The notes under the pieces were generated by a model. That model saw only the letters and a list, made by a program, of their open reading frames with translations. It did not search any database and was not told the origin of the DNA. DNA of 64,000 bases, from NCBI RefSeq assembly GCF_900101395.1, contig NZ_FMZO01000002.1, forward strand, positions 447,840 to 511,839, in the 5' to 3' direction. This document shows positions 44,421 through 52,760 of the stretch, piece after piece. Position numbers and translations under genes: made by a program. The stretch is from Niabella drilacis. GTDB lineage: Bacteria; Bacteroidota; Bacteroidia; Chitinophagales; Chitinophagaceae. Position 1 is the stretch's first letter. Every line of letters begins with the position of its first letter.

Positions 44421-44492
44421 CCCCGGCAACAACGGATTCCCGTTGCTCCGGCTAACGCGGAACGCTTCCGCGAAACTATCTTTTATACAGGA

Positions 44493-44521
44493 AAGGGGTT
44501 GGGATGTACAACCCCTTCTTT
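44493..44521 (+). terminator. Terminator of the glgA-glgC operon
   Basis: Nine-bp stem AAGGGGTTG/CAACCCCTT (44493-44501 with 44509-44517), loop GGATGTA, tail CTTTAAAAATAAATTTT. Confidence 0.75.
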
Positions 44522-44530
44522 AAAAATAAA

Positions 44531-44562
44531 TTTTAATGTGTATTTAATACATATTAAATTTG
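44531..44562 (+). promoter_or_regulatory. Candidate promoter of the SLC45-like transporter gene
   Basis: TTTT at 44531-44534, a 20-bp spacer and TAAATTTG (matches TAnnTTTG) at 44555-44562. Transcription would start near 44567, leaving about 15 nt before ATG 44582 and almost none before ATG 44573, which slightly favours the later start. Confidence 0.38.
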
Positions 44563-44572
44563 CTGTTTAAAT

Positions 44573-45919
44573 ATGCTTGCTATGGCTGCAACAATAAACG
44601 ACTCCCGGCCTAAATTATCCCTGTCGGAGATCATCAACATGAGTGTCGGGTTCTTTGGAATCCAGTTTGGCTGGGATCTGCAGCGTGCCAATATGGGGCG
44701 GATCTACGAAAACCTGGGTGCCAACCCGGACCAGGTACCGCTGCTGTTCCTGGCAGCTCCGCTCACCGGTTTGCTGGTACAACCTGTTATCGGATACCTG
44801 AGCGATAAGACCTGGCATCCCCGCTGGGGCAGGCGGCGGCCTTATTTTATGATCGGCGCGCTGATCAGCTCCATCGCGCTGCTCTTTATGCCGCACAGCA
44901 GCGCCCTTTGGATGGCGGCCGGGTTGCTATGGGTGCTGGATGTTTTTGGGAACGTGGCCATGGAGCCTTTCCGTGCCTTTGTAACTGATAAATTGCCGGA
45001 CAGCCAGGTAAACCGGGGCTTTATTATGCAGAGTTTTATGATCGGGCTGGGAGGAAGCATCGCATCGGCCCTGCCCTGGATGATGAAGAACCTGTTTCAT
45101 TTTCAAAACACCGCAGCGCCCGGCGACATTCCGGAAAACGTAAAATGGTCTTTTTATCTGGGCGCTTTCTTTTTCCTGGCTTCCGTTTTATACACCGTGT
45201 TCACCTCTAAGGAATACCCGCCGCAGGCCCCGGGCCATAAGGAAGAAGCAACAAAATCGCGCAGGGGATTTGGTGGTGGGTTTGGGGAAATCATGCATGC
45301 ATTGCGAAATATGCCGCCCAAAATGCGGATCATTTCACTGGTGCAGTTCTTTACCTGGCCGGGCCTGTTCCTGATGTGGTTTTACTATACCACGGCTGTG
45401 GCCGTAAATGTATTTGGAGGCAAAGATGCTAATGACCCGGTGTACGCGGCCGGCGCAGATTTTGGAAGCCTCACCCTGGCGTATTATAGTGTGGTTACCT
45501 TCCTGTTTGCACTGGTCCTGCCTGTAATTGCGGACCGGCTGGGCCGGAAGGCAACGCATGCTTTATGCCTGCTGGCGGGCGCGCTGGGCCTTATCAGCGT
45601 GGCCTGGGTTACGGATAAATATATGTTGTTTGTTTGTATGACGGGCGTGGGCATTGCCTGGGCCAGCATCCTGAGCATGCCTTATGCGATGCTGAGCGGT
45701 GTGTTACCCAAAGACAAAGTGGGGATCTATATGGGTATTTTTAATTTCTTTATAGTATTGCCCGAGATCATCGCTTCATTGGGCTTTGGATGGCTGATGC
45801 GTAATGTATTGCACAACGACCGGTTACTGGCCGTGCAGGTGGGCGGAGCTTTGATGATTGTTGCGGCAGTTATTTGTTTTTTGTTGGTGAAGGAGGGTAA
45901 GGAAAGGTGTCTGGTTTAA
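44573..45919 (+). CDS. SLC45/GPH-like MFS sugar symporter
   Basis: A 12-helix transporter of 448 aa. It matches the disaccharide (maltose/sucrose) proton symporter group: INMSVGFFGIQFGWDLQRAN, LLVQPVIGYLSDKTW, WGRRRPYFMIGALIS and VLDVFGNVAMEPFRAFVTD. Charged loop residues near TM2-TM3 (RWGRRRP) are conserved in the group. ATG 44573 and ATG 44582 are both possible starts. The stop codon lies inside a copy of the dispersed GTTTAAAGTTTCAGGTT-type sequence. The next gene is an exported alpha-amylase, so a maltose or maltodextrin cargo is a reasonable inference. Confidence 0.87.
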   Translation: MLAMAATINDSRPKLSLSEIINMSVGFFGIQFGWDLQRANMGRIYENLGANPDQVPLLFLAAPLTGLLVQPVIGYLSDKTWHPRWGRRRPYFMIGALISSIALLFMPHSSALWMAAGLLWVLDVFGNVAMEPFRAFVTDKLPDSQVNRGFIMQSFMIGLGGSIASALPWMMKNLFHFQNTAAPGDIPENVKWSFYLGAFFFLASVLYTVFTSKEYPPQAPGHKEEATKSRRGFGGGFGEIMHALRNMPPKMRIISLVQFFTWPGLFLMWFYYTTAVAVNVFGGKDANDPVYAAGADFGSLTLAYYSVVTFLFALVLPVIADRLGRKATHALCLLAGALGLISVAWVTDKYMLFVCMTGVGIAWASILSMPYAMLSGVLPKDKVGIYMGIFNFFIVLPEIIASLGFGWLMRNVLHNDRLLAVQVGGALMIVAAVICFLLVKEGKERCLV

Positions 45920-46222
45920 AGTTTCAGGTTAGATTCGTTGGTTGCCTGGTGCCTGATATCTCATCCCAGAGCTTATGACATTGCGGACTGATAGCTGGCA
46001 ACTGAGTCTGATCACTGAAGGCTAATGAGCGTTCCTGGTTTGAGGTTTGGATCCGTTTGATACCCGAAGATCGGGTCCGCAACACATCTCTCTTTTCACT
46101 AAGAAGCTTCAGGTTTTAATGGGGGCGAAGATTGTTGAATGTTGTTTAAAGTTCAATGTTCCACGTTAGCGCTGCATCTTTTCTTCAAATTATGGCCGAT
46201 AGCTGATTACTGATAAAAATGA
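45920..46222. other. Intergenic region made largely of degenerate dispersed repeats
   Basis: 303 bp without a supported gene. It contains GTTTAAAGTTTCAGGTTAGA at its left edge, CTGATAGCTGGCAACTGAG near 45988, GTTTAAAGTTCAATGTTCC near 46144 and a GATAGCTGATTACTGATAAA stretch just before the amylase gene. Similar phrases occur at 37955-38035, near 38970 and at 48064-48328. Confidence 0.55.
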
Positions 46223-48064
46223 ATGATAATGAAAAAATGGATTTTATTCTTATGCATGGGTATGATGCTGCAGTTTGCCCGTGCGCAATATGAGCTGTAC
46301 CCAACCAACTGGTGGGTGCATATGAAATGGAACCAGGTGCAGGTACTGGTACGCGCGCCTGGCAAAGATCTGAAGACGCAGACGGCATCCGTTCAGTATC
46401 CCGGTGTAAAGCTGGAGAAGGTTTCGCGGTTTGAGAACCCGCATTATATGGTGCTGCACCTGGCGATAGGGCCGGCCGCCCGTCCGGGTATCGTAAATAT
46501 AAAGATCGGTAAGGATGTGGTACAATGGCCCCTGGGAAGCCGGCGGACGGGGAACGGCACCGCCTTTGCCAACGGTGCTACTTCAGCGGATCTGATCTAC
46601 CTTATTATGCCGGACCGGTTCAGCAACGGGGACCCCTCCAACGACCGGGTGCCGGGTATGCGGGATCAGTCGCTGAACCGGGATTCCGTTTTTGAGCGGC
46701 ATGGCGGAGATCTGAAAGGGGTAGAGGATCACCTGGATTATTTAAAAGACCTGGGAGTTACTGCCATCTGGCTGAACCCCGTTCTTGAAAACGATATGCC
46801 GGACCGTACGGAACACGGGTATGCGTTTACCAATCATTATAAAATTGATCCCAGGATCGGTGGCGCCCCGGCGTATAAAAGCCTGGTTCGGGCGGCGCAT
46901 GCAAAGGGAATCAAAATGATACAGGATGCAGTGTATAACCATACCGGCCTGGAGCACGTACTGTTCCGGGATCAGCCGGACAGCAGCTGGTTTCACCGCT
47001 GGCCAAAATTTACGCAGACCAACTATAAAGACCAGGCGGTATTTGATCCCTACGGCTCCAAAATTGATAGGAAAATAATGGAAGACGGGTGGTTTGTGCC
47101 CTCTATGCCGGATTGGGATCAAAGCAATCCCTTTGTTCAGACGTTTTTAATACAGCATGCATTATGGAGCGTAGAGGAGTTTGGCATTGATGGCTGGCGG
47201 GTAGACACTTATGCCTATAATGATCTTCCGTTTATGAACCGGTGCAACCAGGCATTGTATAACGAGTATCCCCGCATCAGTATTTTTGGTGAGACCTGGG
47301 TGCATGGAGTGCCCAACCAGAGCTACTTTTGCCAGAACAACTATGCCATTCCTTTTAAAAGTAACCTGCAGGCAACCACCGATTTTCAGACCCTTTTTTA
47401 CGGGATCATTCCGGCTGTTACACAGCCTTTCGGTTGGACAGAAGGGGTCAACAAGCTCTATACCACGCTGGCCCAGGATTTTGTTTACAAAGATCCGATG
47501 CGGCAGGTGATCTTCCTGGATAATCATGACCTGTCCCGTTTTTACTCCGTGGTGAACGAAGACACGGCCAAATACAAACTGGCATTTGCCTGGTTGCTCA
47601 CCGGAAGAGGGATCCCGCAGATGTACTATGGCAGCGAGGTATTGATGAAGGGAACAACCTGGCCCAACGACGGGTATGTACGCCTGGATTTTCCGGGCGG
47701 ATGGAAGGGCGATGCGCAGGATAAATTTACAGCGGCAGGACGCACAGAAAAGGAAAATGCAGTATTCGATTATATCCGCGCACTGGCTAATTACCGGAAG
47801 CGCTCATCTGCCATAACCAGCGGAAAGCTGCTGCAGTTTGCACCCTACGATGGGGTATATGTGTATTTCCGGTACGATGACCGGCAAACCATTATGTGCG
47901 CGATGAATACCAATAATAAACTTGCAACCATTGCTACATCAAGGTTTGGGGAGGTGCTTCAGCGCTTTAGACAGGGAACGGATGTGGTCCGTGGAAGCCG
48001 TGTTGCGCTGGGCGATTCGCTTGCGCTGCAGCCGATGTCAAACCTGGTGTTGGAATTGCAGTAG
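46223..48064 (+). CDS. Exported GH13 alpha-amylase / cyclomaltodextrinase-neopullulanase
   Basis: A protein of 613 aa with a signal peptide (KKWILFLCMGMMLQFARAQ). An N-terminal cyclomaltodextrinase-type beta domain (LYPTNWWVHMKWNQVQVLV) precedes a GH13 barrel. Barrel motifs are DLIYLIMPDRFSNGDPSND, DAVYNHTG (region I), the nucleophile Asp328 in DGWRVDTYAYND, acid/base Glu357 in FGETW and Asp436 in FLDNHDLSRF. A small C-terminal beta domain ends the chain. It should hydrolyse maltodextrin or cyclodextrins in the periplasm or at the surface, as SusA-type enzymes do. A second ATG at 46229 gives the same signal peptide. It follows an SLC45-like transporter gene in the same direction. Confidence 0.92.
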   Translation: MIMKKWILFLCMGMMLQFARAQYELYPTNWWVHMKWNQVQVLVRAPGKDLKTQTASVQYPGVKLEKVSRFENPHYMVLHLAIGPAARPGIVNIKIGKDVVQWPLGSRRTGNGTAFANGATSADLIYLIMPDRFSNGDPSNDRVPGMRDQSLNRDSVFERHGGDLKGVEDHLDYLKDLGVTAIWLNPVLENDMPDRTEHGYAFTNHYKIDPRIGGAPAYKSLVRAAHAKGIKMIQDAVYNHTGLEHVLFRDQPDSSWFHRWPKFTQTNYKDQAVFDPYGSKIDRKIMEDGWFVPSMPDWDQSNPFVQTFLIQHALWSVEEFGIDGWRVDTYAYNDLPFMNRCNQALYNEYPRISIFGETWVHGVPNQSYFCQNNYAIPFKSNLQATTDFQTLFYGIIPAVTQPFGWTEGVNKLYTTLAQDFVYKDPMRQVIFLDNHDLSRFYSVVNEDTAKYKLAFAWLLTGRGIPQMYYGSEVLMKGTTWPNDGYVRLDFPGGWKGDAQDKFTAAGRTEKENAVFDYIRALANYRKRSSAITSGKLLQFAPYDGVYVYFRYDDRQTIMCAMNTNNKLATIATSRFGEVLQRFRQGTDVVRGSRVALGDSLALQPMSNLVLELQ

Positions 48065-48325
48065 GCTAAAGTTCCATGTTTCTGGTTTGACGCTTGATGT
48101 CTGCGTTAGCTCTGTTTTTATGCTTGAAAGATTTTCTTTGGTTCAAGGTTTAGCGTTCAATGTTGCAAGCCAGAGCCGTGTTTTTGCTCAATGTTGAACT
48201 TTCACATTTCCACATTCCCATATTTCGACATTTCTATATTTTCAAATCCTGAGCTGAAGACTGACGGCTGATAGCAATATTCTATTGATGATCAAAACTA
48301 AAGACTGATAGCTGACAACTGATCA
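48065..48325. other. Intergenic region with degenerate dispersed repeats
   Basis: 261 bp between convergent genes, no supported gene. It holds CTAAAGTTCCATGTTTCTGG, GGTTCAAGGTTTAGCGTTCA, CACATTTCCACATTCCCATA and two CTGACGGCTGATAGC / CTGATAGCTGACAACTGATC phrases. All belong to the same vocabulary as the sequence at 37955-38035 and 45920-46222. I see no clear terminator. Confidence 0.5.
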
Positions 48326-49072
48326 CTAAAGAAACGTTCTCCAGATCAACGTATTGGTGAATTTGCTTCCCCCGGTCCATCGTTTCCCGTACTCATTGAG
48401 TGCATTCATCACGAATGCTTCGGTAACTTTTTTACCCTTGGAGGGGGGCTTAATGGCAACTGCAGGATCCAGCTTTAAAGAAGTGGCGATCCAGCTGGTA
48501 TAAAGCCGGGGTACCGTCACACCCAGGATAAGGCCCGGTAATCCATGCAGTCCCATGGGTCCACCAGTTACGGGGATCTCTTCGGTGTAATAGGCAAATA
48601 TATAAACACTGTCAAACAGCACGGCGCTTGCCTTGCGGCAATTAAAACCGGCAATGACGGTGGTTTCGGTTGGGCTGAGTTTCCACCGGATCTTCCGGAG
48701 ATCGCCTTCCACGATATTGTAGTTGTCGATGGTGATGAGGTTTGTGTACTTTTGGGTACCATAGTCATTATACCAGATGTTATCTTCTTCCACGCCGCTT
48801 AGCCAGCTGCCGATCTTTTGTTTATCGCCGGTATGATCAAATTTATAGAGGCCTTTATTGTCCTGGAAGGAGAAATTGTAGTAGTTCACAGAGAATGCCG
48901 GGATCTTATCCAGCAGGGCCCTGCTCCACATATCATCCTCCGCTTCCAGTCCCTTTTTGATATTGGTCTTTACCTCGTACTCGACGGTGCCGCTGGTGAT
49001 GAATTTTTGGGCATGCACGGGGATTGCGGTTAATAAGACTGCCAGGGCCAGGAATGTTATCAAATATTTCAT
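48326..49072 (-). CDS. GLPGLI-family secreted protein, copy A
   Basis: A protein of 248 aa. Signal peptide: ITFLALAVLLTAIPVHAQ. It carries the family's namesake motif exactly, in GLHGLPGLILGVTVP, and the usual flanks: FNCRKASAVLFDSVYIFAYY upstream and RLYTSWIATSL downstream. Function is unknown. Members typically lie beside an outer-membrane TonB-type receptor, as here: the receptor gene lies 12 bp upstream on the same strand. It is paralogous to the protein at 51995-52750. Confidence 0.9.
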   Translation of the reverse strand: MKYLITFLALAVLLTAIPVHAQKFITSGTVEYEVKTNIKKGLEAEDDMWSRALLDKIPAFSVNYYNFSFQDNKGLYKFDHTGDKQKIGSWLSGVEEDNIWYNDYGTQKYTNLITIDNYNIVEGDLRKIRWKLSPTETTVIAGFNCRKASAVLFDSVYIFAYYTEEIPVTGGPMGLHGLPGLILGVTVPRLYTSWIATSLKLDPAVAIKPPSKGKKVTEAFVMNALNEYGKRWTGGSKFTNTLIWRTFL

Positions 49073-49084
49073 GATGCCGTTATT

Positions 49085-51880
49085 TTATTTTGCGGGTGAA
49101 GGGGTTTTGTTACTGTTGAGGTTCCATACAAAGGACAACAGGTAAAATCTTTTGAGCACTGTCCGGTAGGTTTCGGTAAACCCATACCGGTTGTAGCCGG
49201 TTTTCTGGTTAAGGATATCGTTTACCCGGAACCAGAGCTCAAATTCATTTTTGTGAAAGCGCTTGATGGCCGAAGCATTCCAGATCGTGAAATTTACATT
49301 GTTGGCAAAGTCCGGTGTTTTTTGCCGGTAGGTGCCGTTCACATCGGTTCTGAGTTCAAAATCCTTGGTGATTTTTGCAGTAACATCCCCATTAATACCA
49401 TACGACCAGTATTTTTGGTTAACGCGGGTATTTACCGTGGCCCTGGTATTGTTATATCCTGCTTCCGGACGTATCCAGATAACGAATTTCTGATCCTGGA
49501 TCGCCTTTCGTACGCTGAAGCCGAGCTCATAGGTATTCCGGGTGGTTGTGTTTTGAACCGGGCTGGAGCTGTTGCTGTTCCGGATAAATTCAACAGATCT
49601 TCCGCCGTTAATGCCGGGGTTGATGTTAAATTGTATATCCGCTTTTTTTAGCTTGAACCCATAGCCAAGATAGGCATAAAGATTGGAGACTCCGTTCGCA
49701 TTTACAGTCTGGTATTTCCGGACCAGGCTGGTATAATCATTCAGGCTTGCAAAAGCATTTTGGGTAAAGCTGTAGCTCATATAAACGTAGATGTTACGTT
49801 GTGTAAGCATTTTCCAGGAATTATATCCCATGTTAAATGAATGCCTGAAGGATGGCTTCAGGTCAGGATTTCCAACACGCAGGTTCAGCTGGTCTGTATT
49901 GTCAACCACCGGTTGCAGCATATCCAGGGAAGGAGCATTGGCACTACCGTTGTAGCCCCCGTAAACGCTTTCAGAAGGCTTTAGCTTGTAGTTAAAGTTT
50001 GCTCTTGGATAGTAGTTGGTAAAATGGTAGGGATTGCTGCTGTTGTCGGTATGGTTGATCCGTTCATATTGATTAAAGTTCACCGAACTTCCAAAAGAAT
50101 AATTGTACTTTTTCTTGTTCACCCGGAAATTTACGCCAGGGGCATTACTGGTATTGTTGAATTCAAAGTCGTTGCTGTACAAACCATTCAATTGATCATA
50201 ATTGCCGGAGCTGCCTTTATCGTAGCTGGAACGCTTGCGGGCGGAGTTGCTTTTGCTGAAGGCATAGCTGAATTCGAGGTAAAAATCTTTTATAATCGGT
50301 TCTGTATAGGCAACACGTGCATTTACCGATTTTGCTTCATTCGTGTTGGTGCGCTGCTGGTCGATGAGGGCCGTGGAGTCCGGTACATCTCCCAGTGTTT
50401 TGAAAAAATCTGCTTTGGAATACTGGTAACCATTGTTTTCGGAGCTGCTGTAATTGATACCTGCCGTGGCAGAAAAAGTGCGGTATTGTTTTTTGAACTT
50501 GTGCGTCCATAATACATTGGCATCAATTCCCCCGTTATTGGTTTTATCGGAGCTCCGGGCCTCGCTCCGGGTAATGAACCGGCCCGCTTCGGTCAGGTTC
50601 TCCGTATATTGGTTGCCATCGGTTTCCAGGAGCCCCTTATTCCCGTTGGCGCGGATCCTTACAGTGTTCATGGAGTCGATCTTATCTTCTACCATCAGGT
50701 TCATACGGTGGCGGGTATTGGAACTGAAACTATTGCTTACGGAGTTGTTGCGCCAGGTTGAATCCGGTGCAAATAAAATGGAGTTGCTGCGGGTATAAGA
50801 GGGGGCATTGATCTTTACAAATTTATACCCGGTGTTCAAACCAAGCTTGTCTTCACGGAATTTATTGCTGTAATGAAAACCGGCATTCCAGTTGGTCGGG
50901 ATCCCATCACTCCAGTTATCACCGCCTCCAAAATACATCATCACACTGCCGTCGTCCGATACCTGCATATTATCATTGTCGCCTCCGTATTTTTCCTGGT
51001 CATCCCAGTTCAGGTTCAGCATACCGGTATTGCTCATAATGCCATAGGCGGCTATTTTCCGTTTGGCTTTAAAGGCATTCAGCATAACGGAGTTGTTGAA
51101 TTTGTTTGCTCCACCGGTTTCTGATTTATCTTTCAGGCCGCCCCCCAGTTCAATTTTTCCAAAGTATCCTTTCTTTTTATCTTCTTTCAGCTTCAGGTTG
51201 AGGGTTTGTTTACTTTTGCCATCATCGATGCCGGTAAAAGCTGCCTGGTCGCTTTTTCCCTCGTATACCTGTACTTCTTTTATATTGTCGGCCCGCAGGT
51301 TCTTGGTGGCAATGCCCGGGTCGCTTCCAAAAAATTCTTCACCATCCACCAGTACCCTTTCCACGGTTTTGCCCAGTGCGGTGATCTTCCCGTCCTTATC
51401 CACCTGGAACCCCGGCAGCTTTTTTAAAAGTTCTTCAACATTGGCCCCTTCTGCAACTTTAAAGCTATCGGCAGTAAAAACGGTGGTATCGCCCGACATA
51501 AAAATGGCCCTGTTGCCCTTTACGATTACTTCCTCCATGAGTTTGATCCTGGAGAGCAAATGGATCGTTTTGAGGTCAGAAACGGCGTTGGCGGCGAGTG
51601 CTGTATTTTCAAAAACATCGGCAAAGTAGGGATGGGTGATCATGATCACGTACCGGCCGGTATCCAGCCCGGAAACCTGGAACGCCCCGTCTTTCGAGGT
51701 CCGGGTAAAGCCAGCCAGTGATGAATCTGCTGCGTTCATAACCGTTACCAGGGCATTGGTCAGGTCCTTGTGCTCCGTGGTGTCGGTAAGCTGTCCTTTG
51801 ATGGCTCCGGTTGACTGGGCTTTTGCCGCCTGGATGCAACAGGCGAACAGCAGCAATAAGACGAATCGTTTGACTCTCAT
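49085..51880 (-). CDS. Outer-membrane receptor with carboxypeptidase-like regulatory domain (TonB-dependent type), copy A
   Basis: An outer-membrane beta-barrel protein of 931 aa. Signal peptide: FVLLLLFACCIQAAKAQ. Residues about 24-115 form a carboxypeptidase-regulatory-like beta domain (GAIKGQLTDTTEHKDLTNAL). A plug domain follows (VEELLKKLPGFQVDKDGKIT, VLVDGEEFFGSDPGIATKNL, VQVYEGKSDQAAFTGIDDGK). The C-terminal 650 residues form the outer-membrane barrel, ending FVWNLNSN plus a short tail. It is paired with the GLPGLI gene 12 bp downstream. The plug region is very close to that of the receptor at 52761-55559, indicating a tandem duplication. The transported ligand is unknown; no SusD partner is present. 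Confidence 0.9.
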   Translation of the reverse strand: MRVKRFVLLLLFACCIQAAKAQSTGAIKGQLTDTTEHKDLTNALVTVMNAADSSLAGFTRTSKDGAFQVSGLDTGRYVIMITHPYFADVFENTALAANAVSDLKTIHLLSRIKLMEEVIVKGNRAIFMSGDTTVFTADSFKVAEGANVEELLKKLPGFQVDKDGKITALGKTVERVLVDGEEFFGSDPGIATKNLRADNIKEVQVYEGKSDQAAFTGIDDGKSKQTLNLKLKEDKKKGYFGKIELGGGLKDKSETGGANKFNNSVMLNAFKAKRKIAAYGIMSNTGMLNLNWDDQEKYGGDNDNMQVSDDGSVMMYFGGGDNWSDGIPTNWNAGFHYSNKFREDKLGLNTGYKFVKINAPSYTRSNSILFAPDSTWRNNSVSNSFSSNTRHRMNLMVEDKIDSMNTVRIRANGNKGLLETDGNQYTENLTEAGRFITRSEARSSDKTNNGGIDANVLWTHKFKKQYRTFSATAGINYSSSENNGYQYSKADFFKTLGDVPDSTALIDQQRTNTNEAKSVNARVAYTEPIIKDFYLEFSYAFSKSNSARKRSSYDKGSSGNYDQLNGLYSNDFEFNNTSNAPGVNFRVNKKKYNYSFGSSVNFNQYERINHTDNSSNPYHFTNYYPRANFNYKLKPSESVYGGYNGSANAPSLDMLQPVVDNTDQLNLRVGNPDLKPSFRHSFNMGYNSWKMLTQRNIYVYMSYSFTQNAFASLNDYTSLVRKYQTVNANGVSNLYAYLGYGFKLKKADIQFNINPGINGGRSVEFIRNSNSSSPVQNTTTRNTYELGFSVRKAIQDQKFVIWIRPEAGYNNTRATVNTRVNQKYWSYGINGDVTAKITKDFELRTDVNGTYRQKTPDFANNVNFTIWNASAIKRFHKNEFELWFRVNDILNQKTGYNRYGFTETYRTVLKRFYLLSFVWNLNSNKTPSPAK

Positions 51881-51994
51881 TGATCGTGTTTTGATGATGG
51901 GTTTATATGGTGATCAGGGCTGTGTTTCATTAGAACAGCCACTGCCGGCAAATCTACGAAAATTACGTAATAAAACTAACAAGGTAGTTGTTTT

Positions 51995-52750
51995 TTATAA
52001 AAAAGTCCTCCAATAGGTCGGGTTAATGTATTTCTGCTGATCCTTGCCCCAGTTTTTGCGAAAGCCCAGGAAGATGTCCTTTAATTTGGGCTCTGTGATC
52101 TTTTTGCCTTTTGATGGGGGAGTAACCGCTGCATTTTCGCTCTTTAGCGACACCGTAGTAGCAACCCAGCTGGTATGCAGGCGGGGTACGGTAATGCCAA
52201 GGATCATGCCCGGGAGCCCGTTAAAATTCATAGGACCACCGCTGATGGAGATCTCATCCGTATAGTAGGCAAAGACATAAACGCTGTCGAACAGTACCGT
52301 ACTGGCCTTTCTGCAGTTAAAGCCGGCGATCACCGTATTTTCATTGGGGCTGATCTTCCATTCCATTTTGGGTTGTTCTCCTTCCACCAGGTAAGTATCG
52401 TCGTTCCGTACAGCAATCCTTTTGAGGAAAGTTCCTTTGCCGTAGTCATTGAAATAAACATCGTCATCATAGTTCTCCTGGAACCAGGTAGGCAGCTTTT
52501 GTACATCGGCGTTGCGCGCAAATTTGTATAGGGACTGGTTGTTGGCAAAAGTATAAGTGAAATAATTGGTGGTAAACTGGGGCAGTTTGGAAACCAGGTC
52601 TTTCCAGAAGGCATCGTCCTCATCTCCGTAATCCATAGATTTTCGTACGGCCTTGCGGGATTCAAACTCAATGGTGCCAGCGGTAATGAATTGCTGTGCA
52701 TCTGTATGTGTCCAACAGATCAGCAGGAGGATGAGGAATCGTTTTTTCAT
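51995..52750 (-). CDS. GLPGLI-family secreted protein, copy B
   Basis: A protein of 251 aa from ATG 52750 (KKRFLILLLICWTHTDAQ signal peptide). The frame is open to 52930 but that part overlaps the upstream receptor gene and lacks signal-peptide character. The namesake motif here is GLPGMI in NFNGLPGMILGITVP, a one-residue variant. Conserved flanks FNCRKASTVLFDSVYVFAYY and RLHTSWVATTV match copy A. It lies 10 bp downstream of the receptor gene 52761-55559, repeating the arrangement of copy A. Confidence 0.9.
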   Translation of the reverse strand: MKKRFLILLLICWTHTDAQQFITAGTIEFESRKAVRKSMDYGDEDDAFWKDLVSKLPQFTTNYFTYTFANNQSLYKFARNADVQKLPTWFQENYDDDVYFNDYGKGTFLKRIAVRNDDTYLVEGEQPKMEWKISPNENTVIAGFNCRKASTVLFDSVYVFAYYTDEISISGGPMNFNGLPGMILGITVPRLHTSWVATTVSLKSENAAVTPPSKGKKITEPKLKDIFLGFRKNWGKDQQKYINPTYWRTFL

Positions 52751-52760
52751 GTTGATCCTT

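Noticed and set aside
48742-52016. Many + strand frames opposite the receptor and GLPGLI genes
   Set aside because: They are antisense shadows of two long, well-supported minus-strand genes with signal peptides and conserved domains.
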